Source: Paroedura picta (lineage: Eukaryota; Chordata; Lepidosauria; Squamata; Gekkonidae). Taken from it: a stretch of 64,000 nt of DNA. Position 1 is the stretch's first letter, and each line of letters opens with the position of its first letter. Shown here in pieces: positions 52,621-63,826 of this stretch. The stretch spans positions 69,819,645-69,883,644 of the forward strand of contig NC_135377.1 of the NCBI RefSeq assembly GCF_049243985.1. Reading direction: 5' to 3'. Position numbers and translations under genes: made by a program. The notes below the pieces were generated by a model. That model was not told the origin of the DNA. It worked only from the letters and a program-made list of their open reading frames with translations, and made no database searches.

Positions 52621-52971
52621 GAGCAGTGCAAGCCATTTAAAAGTACACAGAATGAAGCATGCATGTATGTTAAGTTACTTCTTCCAGCCACCCCCCCCCC
52701 CCAGCATTAATTTCATCTTATTCCCATGAAAAGCTGCTTAACGTTGGGTGCTGTTTTCAAACAGAAATAATTTAGTCTTCTACTGGGCCAGATCCAGAAC
52801 TGTTTTGCTTTAATTCCCTCATTTATTGAATGGTTTGGGGATTTCCATGGGGAAGATTTCTTTGAAAGTCAGAAGACTTGTATAGTTGCCTAGAAGTCTC
52901 TTAAGAATGGGTGGGATAAATGCCACAGTGGATAAAAAGGAAGACTAGTAGCAAACATCAGTGCTCTACAT
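52621..52971. other. Intergenic, nothing recognised
   Basis: C13 run at about 52691-52703. No exon recognised. Confidence 0.3.
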
Positions 52972-53079
52972 CAGGGGTAGTCAAACTGTGGCCCTCCAGA
53001 TGTCCATGTGAATGCTGGCAGGGGCTCCTGGGAATTGTAGTCCATGGACATCTGGAGGGCCGCAGTTTGACTACCCCTG
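52972..53079. mobile_element. hAT snapback element with a one-arm deletion
   Basis: Exact target duplication ctctacat (52964-52971 and 53080-53087). The left arm is cut short: 'gtccatgtgaatgctggc' replaces about 28 bp, while the right arm is whole. Confidence 0.93.
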
Positions 53080-53087
53080 CTCTACAT

Positions 53088-54980
53088 GAATACTGGGTAC
53101 AGTGACATTATTTGTGAGTTTGTGGGGAATGCAAATAAACCAAAGTGTTTGATTGCTCTGGAAATCTTACATCTAAAACTTTGTTCAGCAATTATTAGCA
53201 CTAACAATACTGCTCTTTCACTGGAACTCTGCCAAGTAAGGTGGATTAGACCTGAGTTCGTACAGGGTTATGGCTGTGTCTTAATCTAAAACAATGCATC
53301 TTCCCTTAAATGTTGTAAGGGATGAATCCTAAAATAGTGATCTGCAGGGGACTGGCTCTATGCGCAGGATGCTAGATGGACCGCTGGTCTTATTCTTATC
53401 TTCTTATGCTCAATGTAAAATTATTTTCTTTCATTGCCTGTCAAGGTATTATGGATCAAGTTGCTTTGCTGAAAAGCTGTTTCTTTCTCTCTGCCCTTTC
53501 TTCTGACACCTTTGTGTTTGTGAAACGTGCAGCATACAATGACGTGTAATTGGTAGCTCAGCACAAAAAGCCAGGATGTTGCTAGACTTTTTCCTGAGAG
53601 CTATATTAAATAGAATGCATGCAATCTGGTAGTGAAAAGTCAGCTGCGTATACGTTGTTGTTTTTTTCAGAAAGCTCTGGATCACTGCTTCCATCATGTA
53701 CGTGGCACAAATGAAGGAAAGTGCTGGAACCCAATGAAAAAACCCTTTAAAAACAAAAAAGAAAGCTATAATCGCATCTTCCACTTATCGTATGCATGTT
53801 TTCTTTTTCACAGCTAAATCCCCCAACTTCCCCAAAAGAAATTGTGATAGAATCATAGCCCAATATACCGAAGCACTTATATAGAGTAATACCTTATAAA
53901 CGCTCCTTGGGTTTCAAAGACCAGGCTACAGCAAGCATCCTGGTAACCCATAAAGACAAAATGAGAAATAAATCAAGATGTTCTAAAGCCAGGAGTGAAG
54001 AAAAGGTGGAACAGGGTCCCTCTGCCCATATTGTACATCCTGCTATTTTGGTTGCTATATAAAAAGCCTGTAAATGTGAAATCTAAAACAAAGGGAGGAA
54101 CCCCTAAAATGAACATAAAAATACATTTCTATAATGCAATATGCATGAATTACACAGAGTTTTAAAAGTTCAAATGTAGTGAATTGTGCAAAATAAGGAG
54201 ATGCACCTAGATAATTAGTACCATATGTAATCGGAAGTTTACACCCAGAATAAAACATAATATGGAAAATGGTACAATAAGTGTGAAGACTTGCAGAATA
54301 ATACTGCTCAGAATGCAAATGGTGTCTGTGCTGTGCAGTATTATGCACTACTTAATCCCTTTTAAGACACGAGTAAAGGATCCAGCTTATCTAATATTTT
54401 GTGCCAAGGCCATCTTATGCCCTCTAGAGCCTATCCACTTGACACATAATTTGGGCGAAGGGAAGAAGCATGGCTTTGAAAAGGTGGGAAGCCGCTGGTA
54501 GAAATACAGTATAACATCTCACATGCATCTTCTCAAAGCCCTGGGTACCTGCCAAAAGCAGCTTCAGACGCATCCAGACACTTGCCCAATGACTCCCTAG
54601 AGACTGTGATTTCATTGTTGCCATGGCTCACTAATGGGACCGTGTAGGATATGTCTCAGGAAAACCTCCTGTGGCTGTTACAGACATTCTGAAGTGAAGT
54701 TGCTTCTGCCTATTTATTAAGTTAATGATGTAGCAATAACAAGCTATTGACATCCACCTGCACCACAAGGTTCTTTTCAGACAGCACACCCTGTCAGCCC
54801 AGGTGAGACTCCCTGTCTTAAACCGCAAGGTTGCGCTGCTCTGAAATGTTGTCTGAAATCATCCGTTCCTTGCCAAAGAACATCAGATACACTTTAAACC
54901 CAGTGGCGTATCTTATTTTACCAGGATGTTCCTAATTCCAATACTTCATTCCTCTGGAACAGACTTTCAGAAAAGTGTGC
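53088..54980. other. Intergenic, one LINE end
   Basis: 53340-53410 ('gatggaccgctggtcttattcttatcttcttatg') is a CR1-like 3' terminus with the repeated 8-mer motif. No gene found in the rest. Confidence 0.35.
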
Positions 54981-54984
54981 CTAT

Positions 54985-55440
54985 ATTTATTTATTTTATT
55001 TATTCAATCTTTAGCCCACTACTCCCAAAAGGCTCGTGGCGGGTTACAAAATATAAAACCCCCAATAAAATTCCCCTAAAAACAATATAAATTACACAGT
55101 ACCCAAACAAGAAACCAAGGTGCAATGTGGTGGGTTAAAATAACTAAAGGATCCCCCCTACCTAAAACCTTCAGGGAGGGGATATGGGAGAATTGATCTC
55201 CAACAGCCTATAAGATGTTAAAAAAGAGGGGGGGGGAGAGGTCCAGATCTTCCTTAGCGCACTGGCCTCAACCGTAGACCTTCAGCTTCCTAATGTGTCT
55301 TGTTTTTGACATGATCTGAATCTGCTTGCAGGAAAGAGCGGTATAAAAATCTAATTAATGTAATGCAAACCGCCCTGAACCTTCTGGGAGGGCGGTATAT
55401 AAATATGAATGAATAAATATATAAATAAAATAAATAATCA
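54985..55440. repeat. Two LINE 3' tails, tail to tail
   Basis: 54985-55250 is reversed ('ttatttattcaatctttagcccactactcc...gtggcgggttac'), 55290-55440 is forward ('gtaatgcaaaccgccctgaaccttctgggagggcggtatataaatatg' then (AAAT)n). A G9 run separates them at 55229. Confidence 0.55.
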
Positions 55441-56164
55441 ATAACAGCAACAACAAATTCATTTAAAACAGAGAATGCTTGAGAAGCTTTGAGAACTTAT
55501 TTGCCTGTTTGTCAAGGGCCAATGTCCAAAGCTTACTGAATAGCCAGACTACATTTACCTAAGCAACTTTTGTGATGTATGAAAATAGTGTTTTGTGACA
55601 TGCACACTGTATGGGGTTTTATTAATTTTTTTTGATGATTCAAAGAAGTGATATATGCTTTCATGTCTATATTGTTTAATTTGAGATTGCTGTTGGTGAA
55701 GAGGCAGACGCAGCACCAGAAATAAATATTTGGAAAGCAAAAATGATCAGGATAGATCCCAAGGAGTCAAGCAAAGCAGAATTAACTCAGCAGGTCAAAT
55801 TACTCCAAAAATGAAGATGCTGTGACAAAAATAATCACTTATTGAATTTCTGACTTTTGCATCTGTTAAAGAGATAAGAGCTTTAGTTAAGAACCATTTC
55901 CAAGCTGTATCAAAGATGCCTTAAGTTTGGTTTAGTAAAATAATCTAGAGAATTCAAGCTGGTCTTCTCAGAGAAGCCTGGACCACTGCCTTTTGAGCCT
56001 CACCCCCAATAAGCATTAAAAAATGACACAGGATATACATGAAAACAAGTTGTGAAACTTATCAAATGCCTACAAATTAACCAGTGTCTAAATTGGAGGT
56101 CTTCTTTTTGAATTTGAGGTCCAGACCAAATGACGCCCTAGTCCGAGTAAATGGTACTGGCCTT
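55441..56164. other. Intergenic, nothing recognised
   Basis: AT-rich, unique-looking. Confidence 0.3.
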
Positions 56165-56470
56165 TTTGATTGATTGGTTGATTGACTTATCAGTTTGTTT
56201 CTTTACTGCCCTTCCTTGCAGCTCAGGGCTGTTTACATCAATAGAACAACACTAATAACAATGGTTTCATAACAATTCATATTCATACTAGCATTAGCAA
56301 CATGAACACTTTAACTATGACACCAAAGGTTAGCCAGTTCAGGATTCAATTCATGGGGAGTTCAGGATTCAGTTCTGGGGGGGCCAGTAGATGGTGTTGA
56401 TTTGGCCAACCTCAACAAAATGCCTGGCGGAAGAGCTCTGTTTTGCAGATCTTGCGGAACTGTGCTACCT
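56165..56470 (-). repeat. LINE ORF2 end and 3' UTR (CR1/L2 clade)
   Basis: Reversed: 'ctttactgcccttccttgcagctcagggctgtttacatcaa' (3' UTR) then 'aaaatgcctggcggaagagctctgttttgcagatcttgcggaactg' (C-terminal reading frame). A short tail of the tRNA-headed SINE follows at 56478-56505. Confidence 0.6.
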
Positions 56471-56779
56471 CTACTGGTCTGATTCAGTATAAGGCAGCTT
56501 CATGTAAGTTCATGTATTCTGAAGGGTGACCCAAAGAACCCTCTAGCAGTGAGAATATGTTTGTTTCCTAGGGGGTGGTTACTGTAAGCCCACACCTGGT
56601 AGGCAGCCCTTCACACAAACCGTTCATGCTGAAGTTGAGACATCCTCATAATGTGAGTTCAGAAAACAGAGGAAACTAACGATTTGCACAAAAGTCTCTT
56701 CCCTTCCAGTGTCTGTGGTGAGCCTTCTCGCCAGAAACAAAAATCAGTGGCCAAGAGGCGGAGGGTTGGTGAATGAGAC

Positions 56780-57112
56780 GCAAACTCTTTCTAGAAGCTC
56801 TTTCCAGAAGGGACAGACCAGATCTAATGGGATGAAATTAATGCAAAAGAATTTCCGTCTAAATATCTAGAAGAAGTTCCTGACAAAGCGGTTTCTCAGT
56901 GGAACAGGCTTCCTCGGGAGGTGGTGGGTTCTCCATCTTTGGAAATTTTTAAGCAGAGGCTGGATAGCCATCTGACAGAGTGGCTGATTCTGTGAAGGCT
57001 CAAGGGGGTGGCAGGTTACAGTGGATGAGCGATAGGGTTGTGAGTGTCCTGCATAGTGCAGGGGGCTGGACTAGATGACCCAGGAAGTCCCAACACTATT
57101 ATTCTATGTCTA
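56780..57112 (+). repeat. CR1 LINE 3' end
   Basis: 'agtggaacaggcttcctcgggaggtggtgggttctccatctttggaaatttttaagcagaggctgg' and 'gtcctgcatagtgcagggggctggactagatgaccc' end in 'attattctatg'. This is the bird and reptile CR1 3' end in classic form. Confidence 0.85.
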
Positions 57113-57440
57113 GATTCAAAGCCTGTTCCTAAGAACGGGCTTTGAAAGGGCCCCCCCTTAAGGGAGTGGGCAGCCCCTCCCCGCAGTGGCACTGCTGTGG
57201 GAGGCTCCCTTTAGGCCTGGCAGCTCCCTCGCCACGGCAACAGAGCTGCAGGGCCTACAGGGAGTGCGCAAGCCCCCCACCCCAAAGGGAGCCTGGCACG
57301 CTGGCTCTGGTCGGCTTGGTGGGCGGGAGTGGGCGTGGCCAGTCCGGATGAGGGCCCAATCAGGACGCACCACGCGTCCCTATTGGGCCCTCACCTGTAC
57401 TGGCCATGCCCATTCTCCTCCCACCAAGGCCTTAGCCAAA
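57113..57440. repeat. GC-rich element with a terminal hairpin, copy 2
   Basis: 'caaagcctgttcctaagaacgggctttg' at 57118-57145 can fold back. The GC-rich body has inverted words such as 'tgagggcccaatcaggacgcacc...cctattgggccctca' (57349-57392). Similar layout to 23622-23960, low sequence identity. Confidence 0.4.
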
Positions 57441-57466
57441 TATGTAGACAGCAAATGCTGTTTACA

Positions 57467-57790
57467 GATTCTTCTGTAGCCCTGCAAAAGCCCTGTGTGT
57501 GCACACTAGTCAATTTCATGCTCTTTGCCAGTTACCCTCTGTCCTAGCATAAACAACAGACTATGGATCTCATTGGCTATGTGGCATGATGAAACAGAAG
57601 CCAGCTTGGTGCCAGTGGTTAAAAGCAGCGACCTCTAATCCGGAGAACTGGGTTTGATTCCCCGCTCCTCCACATGGCCTCACCTACCTTGCAGGGTGCC
57701 TTTTGTGGGGAGAGGAAGCATAGGCAACTAACTGTAAGCCTGTTTGTGACTCCTTCTAGTAGTAAAAAGCAGGGTACAAAAAATGGCTCT
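57467..57790 (+). repeat. Segment shared with 44030-44613, ending in a MIR-like SINE
   Basis: Uninterrupted version of the segment described at 44030, then the SINE 57598-57790 ('ttaaaagcagcgacctctaatccggag', 'gggtttgattccccgctcctcc', 'gcagggtacaaaa'). Confidence 0.7.
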
Positions 57791-58742
57791 TCTGCACGGG
57801 GCAAATCTGCTGACGGAGATAATGTTGGGGCTAGAGTCACAGGACATGGTGCTCTGTTCCAGGGTACTGGTGTGGATGGTAGTGTCAAAGCTGTTGTCTT
57901 CCAGGGATCTGGGGCCTCCTGCAGCTCTTCCGGCATATAGGGGGCCAGTGAGTGCAGGGGACAGAGCGGGACTGTTCGGCTTTCACTCTCTGTCTTGGTG
58001 TTTGGGGGGGAGTGGTGGGGTTGACGTGGAGCACACACTTAGCCTCCCACTGTCTTCCCTGGTGTGTGGGAGGAGTGGCGGGGCCAGCATGGCTTCCTGC
58101 CACCCTCACTGTGCCACCATCCCTGTGGCCAGGAGAGCAGAGGGATCAGGGCAGGCCATGCAGAGAGTGCCTGTCTGGCTTTCTGTGGCTTCCATGGGGG
58201 CTAGGAGGCTAGAGAGCAAGGTTGGTTGGCTGTCTCTGCCCTGCTCATGGTGAGTAGTAGTGGAAGCGTAGGGTGGGTGGTGCAGTGCAATGCTGGATGG
58301 GTGCCGCCACTGTCTATGAGGCCGGGAGAGGGGAGCGCAGCAGGGCGGGGCAGAGCACAGCTGGCCTGCCATCCCCAGCTCTCAGGCTGACCGGCTGAGG
58401 GCTTGCTCCCTCAGCCATGGAAAGTGGGAAAGAGCCTTCCCACGACATGACAGTCCTCTGATTGGCTCTCATTTGGGGAGGGCCATCACCCTATTGGGCA
58501 GATTGTCTCCCAATGAGGGCCAGTCAGAGGGCTGGCATGTCATCGGATGGACCCTTCACATTTTATGGATGATGATGATGATGATGATGGTGATGATCAG
58601 AGTTGCTTCCTAATTTCATCGCACATCAAATCATACCTATGCAACAAAATCAAATTTAAAAAGCAACCTTCAAAACAGAAGAAGTTATATCAGGCTATCT
58701 TCTTTGATTCATTCGATTACTAATAAACTAAATCAATTATAT
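57791..58742. other. GC-moderate intergenic, (ATG)n
   Basis: A plus-strand frame of 156 codons (57783-58253) has no domain. (GAT)n at 58566-58597. Confidence 0.35.
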
Positions 58743-59075
58743 CAGGCTATCTCAACCAGGGTTTAGTGAATCCTGGGGTTTCTTGATGGCCCTGCAAGAG
58801 TTTCCCAAATGGGTGGGTGGGGGGGGTTGTATATTTTAAAAAATGTTAATCATTTTTCTGGTGATATGACCGTATATGGTCATTTCAACTTGCCCCCTCC
58901 CCCAAATCACTACTCATGAGCCTGGAGGGGGTAGGAAGGGGAGGGGCCCTGGGTAGACATGTGCACAGCTCTGCTTCCCAATCATATTATGCATGATCAC
59001 GCCACTTCCAGAGTTTCTCAAAGCCTGAAGAACGTTTCAAGGGTTTCTTAACAGTAAGAATGTTGAGAAAGGCTG
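58743..59075. mobile_element. Non-autonomous hAT element ('gagaaacccc' family), reversed
   Basis: CAGGCTATCTCAACCAGGG to GTTGAGAAAGGCTG, 333 bp, flanks aattatat/agttgtat (6 of 8). Reverse orientation relative to 15757. Confidence 0.85.
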
Positions 59076-59480
59076 AGTTGTATTCACAAAAGCTCACTAT
59101 GCTTATGTACTTCACAGTCTCTTCAGGATGGCTTTGGCAAGGATACGGTGTCCCAAACAATACAAATTGAATCCCGTGAAACTGGACAAGTAAAGCTCCG
59201 GGGGAGAAACACAGTCACTTGCTATTACTCTCAGAGTGCCCTTCGAAAGGAAGCGAATTAACCCGTTGCATCAATTAATTGTCCTTGTGAGCAATGAACG
59301 GGATTTTGGGAAACATCTTAGAAAGAGACTCATTCTGCGAGCCCTAAGCAAAACATTTCTGTACACATGCACTTTGTCTGGAGAACACGCAGCAATTTGG
59401 ATCCGTGCCTACTCATTTAGCTGCTCGTTCAGAAAGGTGATACCTGCTGCTGAGTCGCTCAGCAATTCTATCTTTTACAC
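59076..59480. other. Intergenic, nothing recognised
   Basis: No repeat or exon recognised. Confidence 0.3.
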
Positions 59481-59664
59481 CAGGGATAGTCAACCTGTGG
59501 TCCTCCAGATGTCCATGGACTACAATTCCCATGAGCCATGGACTACAATTCCCATGAGCCCCCTGCCAGCAAACGCTGGCAGGGGGCTCATGGGAATTGT
59601 AGTCCATGGCTCATGGGAATTGTAGTCCATGGACATCTGGAGGACCACAGGTTGACTACCCCTG
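59481..59664. mobile_element. hAT snapback element enlarged symmetrically, 184 bp
   Basis: Exact target duplication ttttacac (59473-59480 and 59665-59672). Each arm holds the words 'ccatggactacaattcccatgagc' twice in tandem, and the duplication is mirrored in the other arm, so the element is still a near-perfect palindrome. Confidence 0.93.
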
Positions 59665-59672
59665 TTTTACAC

Positions 59673-60489
59673 GGTCTGCTATTTCCAGAGTCGTTGGTGT
59701 ACAATCAACAAAGAGCAAACACCTCATTATGTTCCGTGTGGGCAAAAAGCCATTCTGTTTCAAGCTTTTGGGACAGGACTTTACAGTAACACAGCCATAA
59801 ATACGATTGTCCTCCTGACCCGACGGCACACAGCAGTGCTTGCTTGTGTGAGCCATCTCAGTCTATTGCTTAAAAGGGTCTTACTCCCTGCTTGTTGTGT
59901 GTGGATGGCCCAGACTGAAGTGTGAGACAGTGGGACGTCTGTGATAACTCTCTATGCAGAGAAAGGATCAGAAGATTTTCCTAGACCGATTTCGCACAGA
60001 GGGTGTAGCATCGGGCTGCCTCCCGCCGTTAAAGCTGGGAGGAGTTTCCTACCGCCATATGTGGTACCGTCCCACCAACACTTCCCCATGTGGCCTGAAG
60101 CACTCCAGTCACATGAGGGAGCCAGGCGACAGTAAGCCAGGAGGGACCATTATGGTTCCTGCTGCGGAAACCGGATAGTCTGCCGACACACAGCCATGCG
60201 TCAGCAGAGGCCTCGTTGGTGCCCTGACTGCCTACTGGAACTCTGAACTGCATTCTCTTGCCCCATGGCTTCTGGGTGCCTGGGTTGGGCCAGGGCCAGT
60301 GCCAGACCCTGGCTGGTGTCAATGTCATGTGGAGTCGGGATTTCCCCCTGCCTCTGGATGAGCAGTACGTCAGGTCACCTTCCCTGTGTGGAATCGTCTC
60401 TGGTGACGTCCTGGCCTTTCCACGGTCATCTGGCAATTTGGGATTTAGCCTGTGAAACTTTTTTCATCACAGGACGCTAGGAACACCCC
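59673..60489. other. Intergenic, nothing recognised
   Basis: Unassigned. Ends at a C12T7 homopolymer switch (60487-60500). Confidence 0.3.
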
Positions 60490-60494
60490 CCCCC

Positions 60495-63000
60495 CTTTTT
60501 TAATGCTGGGTTTCCCCAGCTTTTATTTTTTATAGAATATAAAAGAAAGAAAAAGAATCACAATAGAAAGTACAAAGATGCAAAAATATTGAAAATATAG
60601 TTATGATTCACCCTTATTTAACTTATACATTTATTTACTGTCTGTATATAGCCTGTATAGTGATGCCATAATTCTTTGACTTCTTCTGCTGGCCTGTGGT
60701 TGATTAGACTCTTTAGTTTAGCCATTTTCGGTCCATTTTGGGCCAGGTGTCTTTTGTGATTTCATAGCAAGTATTGCATCATTGACTTCTTGAGCTGAAA
60801 CTTTTTGATTTAAAATCCTACAATGTTCTTCTAAAAATCTCTTAATCAGAATGGTCCTCAGAAAATTCAGTTCTTTTTCTAAGGTATCTTGTTTATCCAC
60901 TACTTGTTATAGGCTTTGAAAAAGAATTGTAAATTGTACCCTTTTCTGATAGGTATTCCATTCCTTTATATTTCAGTCGAGTGATGGACTTTTTCTGTGA
61001 GGTTTTTCTGCAGTTTATACTACATTATCAGAATATTCAAAGTCCTTTTGTTTTAGAAAATATAATTTCTTCCTCATCTCTTCTATTTCAATGTGGTCTC
61101 TCTTCAACCTTAAAAGCTTGATTTGTTTCCAGATTTGCTTTGACTGTGTAGTCTGATGTTGTTCCTCCAACTGATGTAGAGAGTCGTGAATTATTTTCAG
61201 TTCTTGAGTTTTCTTCCCCTCCTAATCACAGAATTTTGTCTGATTAAAATCCCTTTCATGTAGGCTTGCTGGCATCCCAAACTGTAGAAAACTGCACATC
61301 GGTAGTTTGATTAATCTGAAAAAATTTTTGAAAATCTGCTTCACATTACTATAATATTTGATTACCCTCAAGAATATAGTCATTCATCCTCCATCTTCTT
61401 AAACCACTTTTTGGTAATTTAAGTCCAGTTCCAGTGGTTTATGATCAACAAATATGTTGGGCAAAATTTCTAGGTTGGCCACCATTGAAAGTAATGAATT
61501 AGAGAGCCAGTATTGGTCAGTTCTGGAATATGAACCATGTTGATGGGAATAATGGGTATACTTGCATGCTTGTAAATTAAATTCTCTCCAAATGTCAACC
61601 AGTGATAAATGCTGAAAATTAGACAATGCAAGCTTTGATAATTTGGCACCATGTTTTTTGTGCAACTTAATCAAGAAATGAATTCGGAACAGTGTTTAGA
61701 TCACCAATTAAAACCACATCTGTATCTAAAATATCTAAGTAATTTTGAAAAAAAATCAAAAATTTGTCCTAAGAATTATTCACAGCATAGATATTTATCA
61801 GAATTAGCTTCTTTCCATCAGACAGTGGGATCTTAAGTGTGAGATAATGACCCTCTGGATCCCGTAGCAAAACATCGACTTTGATATTTGAGTTTACCAG
61901 ATAGATTGCCACACAGTCTCTTTTGGACTGTGACCAAGACAGTATGAACTTTCCCCAACCTTTTAGTATCTAAGACTTTGTAGTGTTTTTGTTTAATATG
62001 GGTTTCTTGCAGACTAATAATAGCAACCTGAAAAGTTTTTAAGGGTCATTCAAACCATTAACATTTACAGAAAGTATCTTTAATTTGTCCATGGCCTTAT
62101 ACTGTGCTAGAGGTGCCCTGTAGACTGCTGTTATCTTGAGGTGCCTGTTGACCAGGTTCCTGAGAAAGTTGATCAGCTAAGTCTTGTGCTTGCTGAAGAA
62201 TATTAACAATCCTTCCTGTAGGCATAATAACTTCCAAGGAAAATGGAATCTTCCAAAAATACCTGATCTCTATTTGACGTAAGAAACAGAACTGGGCTCT
62301 TTTATCTAGAGTATTGTTGGGTTAGAGCCTCTTGTGGCGCAGAGTGGTAAGGCAGCAGTCTGAAAGCTGTGCCCATGAGTCTGGGAGTTCAATCCCAGCA
62401 GCCGGCTCAAGGTTGACTCAGCCTTCCATCCTTCCGAGGTCGGTAAAATGAGTACCCAGCTTGCTGGGGGGTAAACGGTAATGACTGGGGAAGGCACTGG
62501 CAAACCACCCCGTATTGCGTCTGCCATGAAAACGCTAGAGGGCGTCACCCCAAGGGTCAGACATGACCCGGTGCTTGCACAGGGGATACCTTTACCTTTT
62601 ACCTTTTATTGTTGGGTAGATCTTTGGATAGAATATCTTCACCTCATGTCCTGCGATTTTAAGAGGGTCAGTGTGGGTTTTTTTGAAGTATTGTATCTCA
62701 AACCACCTTGTTATCAAAGCTCGTTATCTCTTGGGAGTTTCTTTCATACAGGCACTCTGGAATAAACTCTGTATACCTTATCAATCTGGATATCGCTGTC
62801 TGAAATATATTCTTCAAGAGAAGTTATTATCTCCTGGTGTAAATCTTGTTTGCCAAAACCTTCTGAAGCACCCTTGATTCTGCTTCTTTAGTAAGTTCTT
62901 ACACAAATAGTTCTTTTATAACAATGAAGGAAAGGGGGCAGGGGAGAGAAAGAAATTCCAGGAACAATAAAACTCACAATTCCGATGAACTCAGACCAGG
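60495..63000 (-). repeat. L1 LINE fragment, ORF1 end and ORF2 start
   Basis: Minus strand. ORF1 C-terminus: IPFSLEVIMPTGRIVNILQQ, ending TAA at 62099-62097. ORF2 starts four bases later (ATG 62092-62090): MDKLKILSVNVNGLNDP, then QETHIKQKHYK, the L1 endonuclease. Further on LVDIWREFNLQACKYTHYSH with SRTDQYWLS (endonuclease), and AILAMKSQKTPGPKWTENG (start of the reverse transcriptase). In-frame stops and frame changes mark it as dead; it is cut off before the polymerase core. A Sauria SINE lies within ORF1. Confidence 0.85.
62323..62607 (+). repeat. Sauria-type SINE inside the L1
   Basis: Full head to tail; exact duplication attgttgggt at 62313-62322 and 62608-62617. It is therefore younger than the L1. 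Confidence 0.93.
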
Positions 63001-63052
63001 ATTAATTTTAAAGGTGCTGATCCACATCTGCAAAGTATTTAGTCCACTAGGA

Positions 63053-63188
63053 CAGGGGTAGTCAACCTGTGGTCCTCCAGATGTTCATGGACTACAATTC
63101 CCATGAGCTCCTGCCAGCGTTTGCTGGCAGGGGCTCATGGGAATTGTAGTCCATGAACATCTGGAGGACCACAGGTTGACTACCCATG
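63053..63188. mobile_element. hAT snapback element, 136 bp
   Basis: CAGGGGTAGTCAACCTGTGG to GGTTGACTACCCATG. Exact target duplication cactagga (63045-63052 and 63189-63196). Belongs with 11926 and 59481 to the 'caacctgtggtcctcc' subfamily. Confidence 0.95.
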
Positions 63189-63196
63189 CACTAGGA

Positions 63197-63734
63197 GGTT
63201 CATAAATGGAGACAAAAACCCAAGAAAAAGATAGAAAATACTACAAAGAAAAAATGGTGGAGGCGGCGCTGAGACAGCAAACACAGGAGACTTCTGATCT
63301 ATAGGATTATACTTATACGGATCTGTTTAAGGCCACTGGTACCCCTGAAGAGGAAAGATAGAGGGAGGAAAACACACCTCCCCCACTTCTACCGATCACA
63401 GCCACGAGCAGCCCTCACCTGGTTCAGGAGCTTGCTTGAAAGCAAACTTATTGCACTGCCATCTTCTCCACCCCCCCCTACCCCCCGGAAACCCTTAAGT
63501 TGTTCATACTTGTTTTTAAAACTACAAGAGCTCTTCAAGAAGGAAATATTGACAACCCAAAGCTGAGAATTTAATTAGTTGACTTTAAGCTTTGTGTGAG
63601 TGTTATGTTCATAGAAGAGGAAAGGATGTGGCTTCTGTTATTGGATATTGATATGACCCTGCTCATAAATAGATTCAAACTACATCCAGGAGTTTTTCCT
63701 TTCCTTTTTGCTCTACATTTAGCCTTGCTTTGAC
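63197..63734. other. Intergenic, nothing recognised
   Basis: C-rich run at 63470-63487. No exon recognised. Confidence 0.3.
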
Positions 63735-63826
63735 AGTCTTTGTATCTGAAGAAGTACGCTTGCACACAAAAGCTTATATCCAGAATTAGCTGTTCTTAAA
63801 GGTGCCTCTGGACTCAAACTTTTTTC
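63735..63826 (+). repeat. Repeat of the 'aaggtgcctctggactc' family
   Basis: 'tgtatctgaagaagtacgcttgcacacaaaagcttatatccagaatt' then 'cttaaaggtgcctctggactcaaactttttt'. This kind of repeat is widespread in reptiles; its class is not known to me. Confidence 0.65.
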
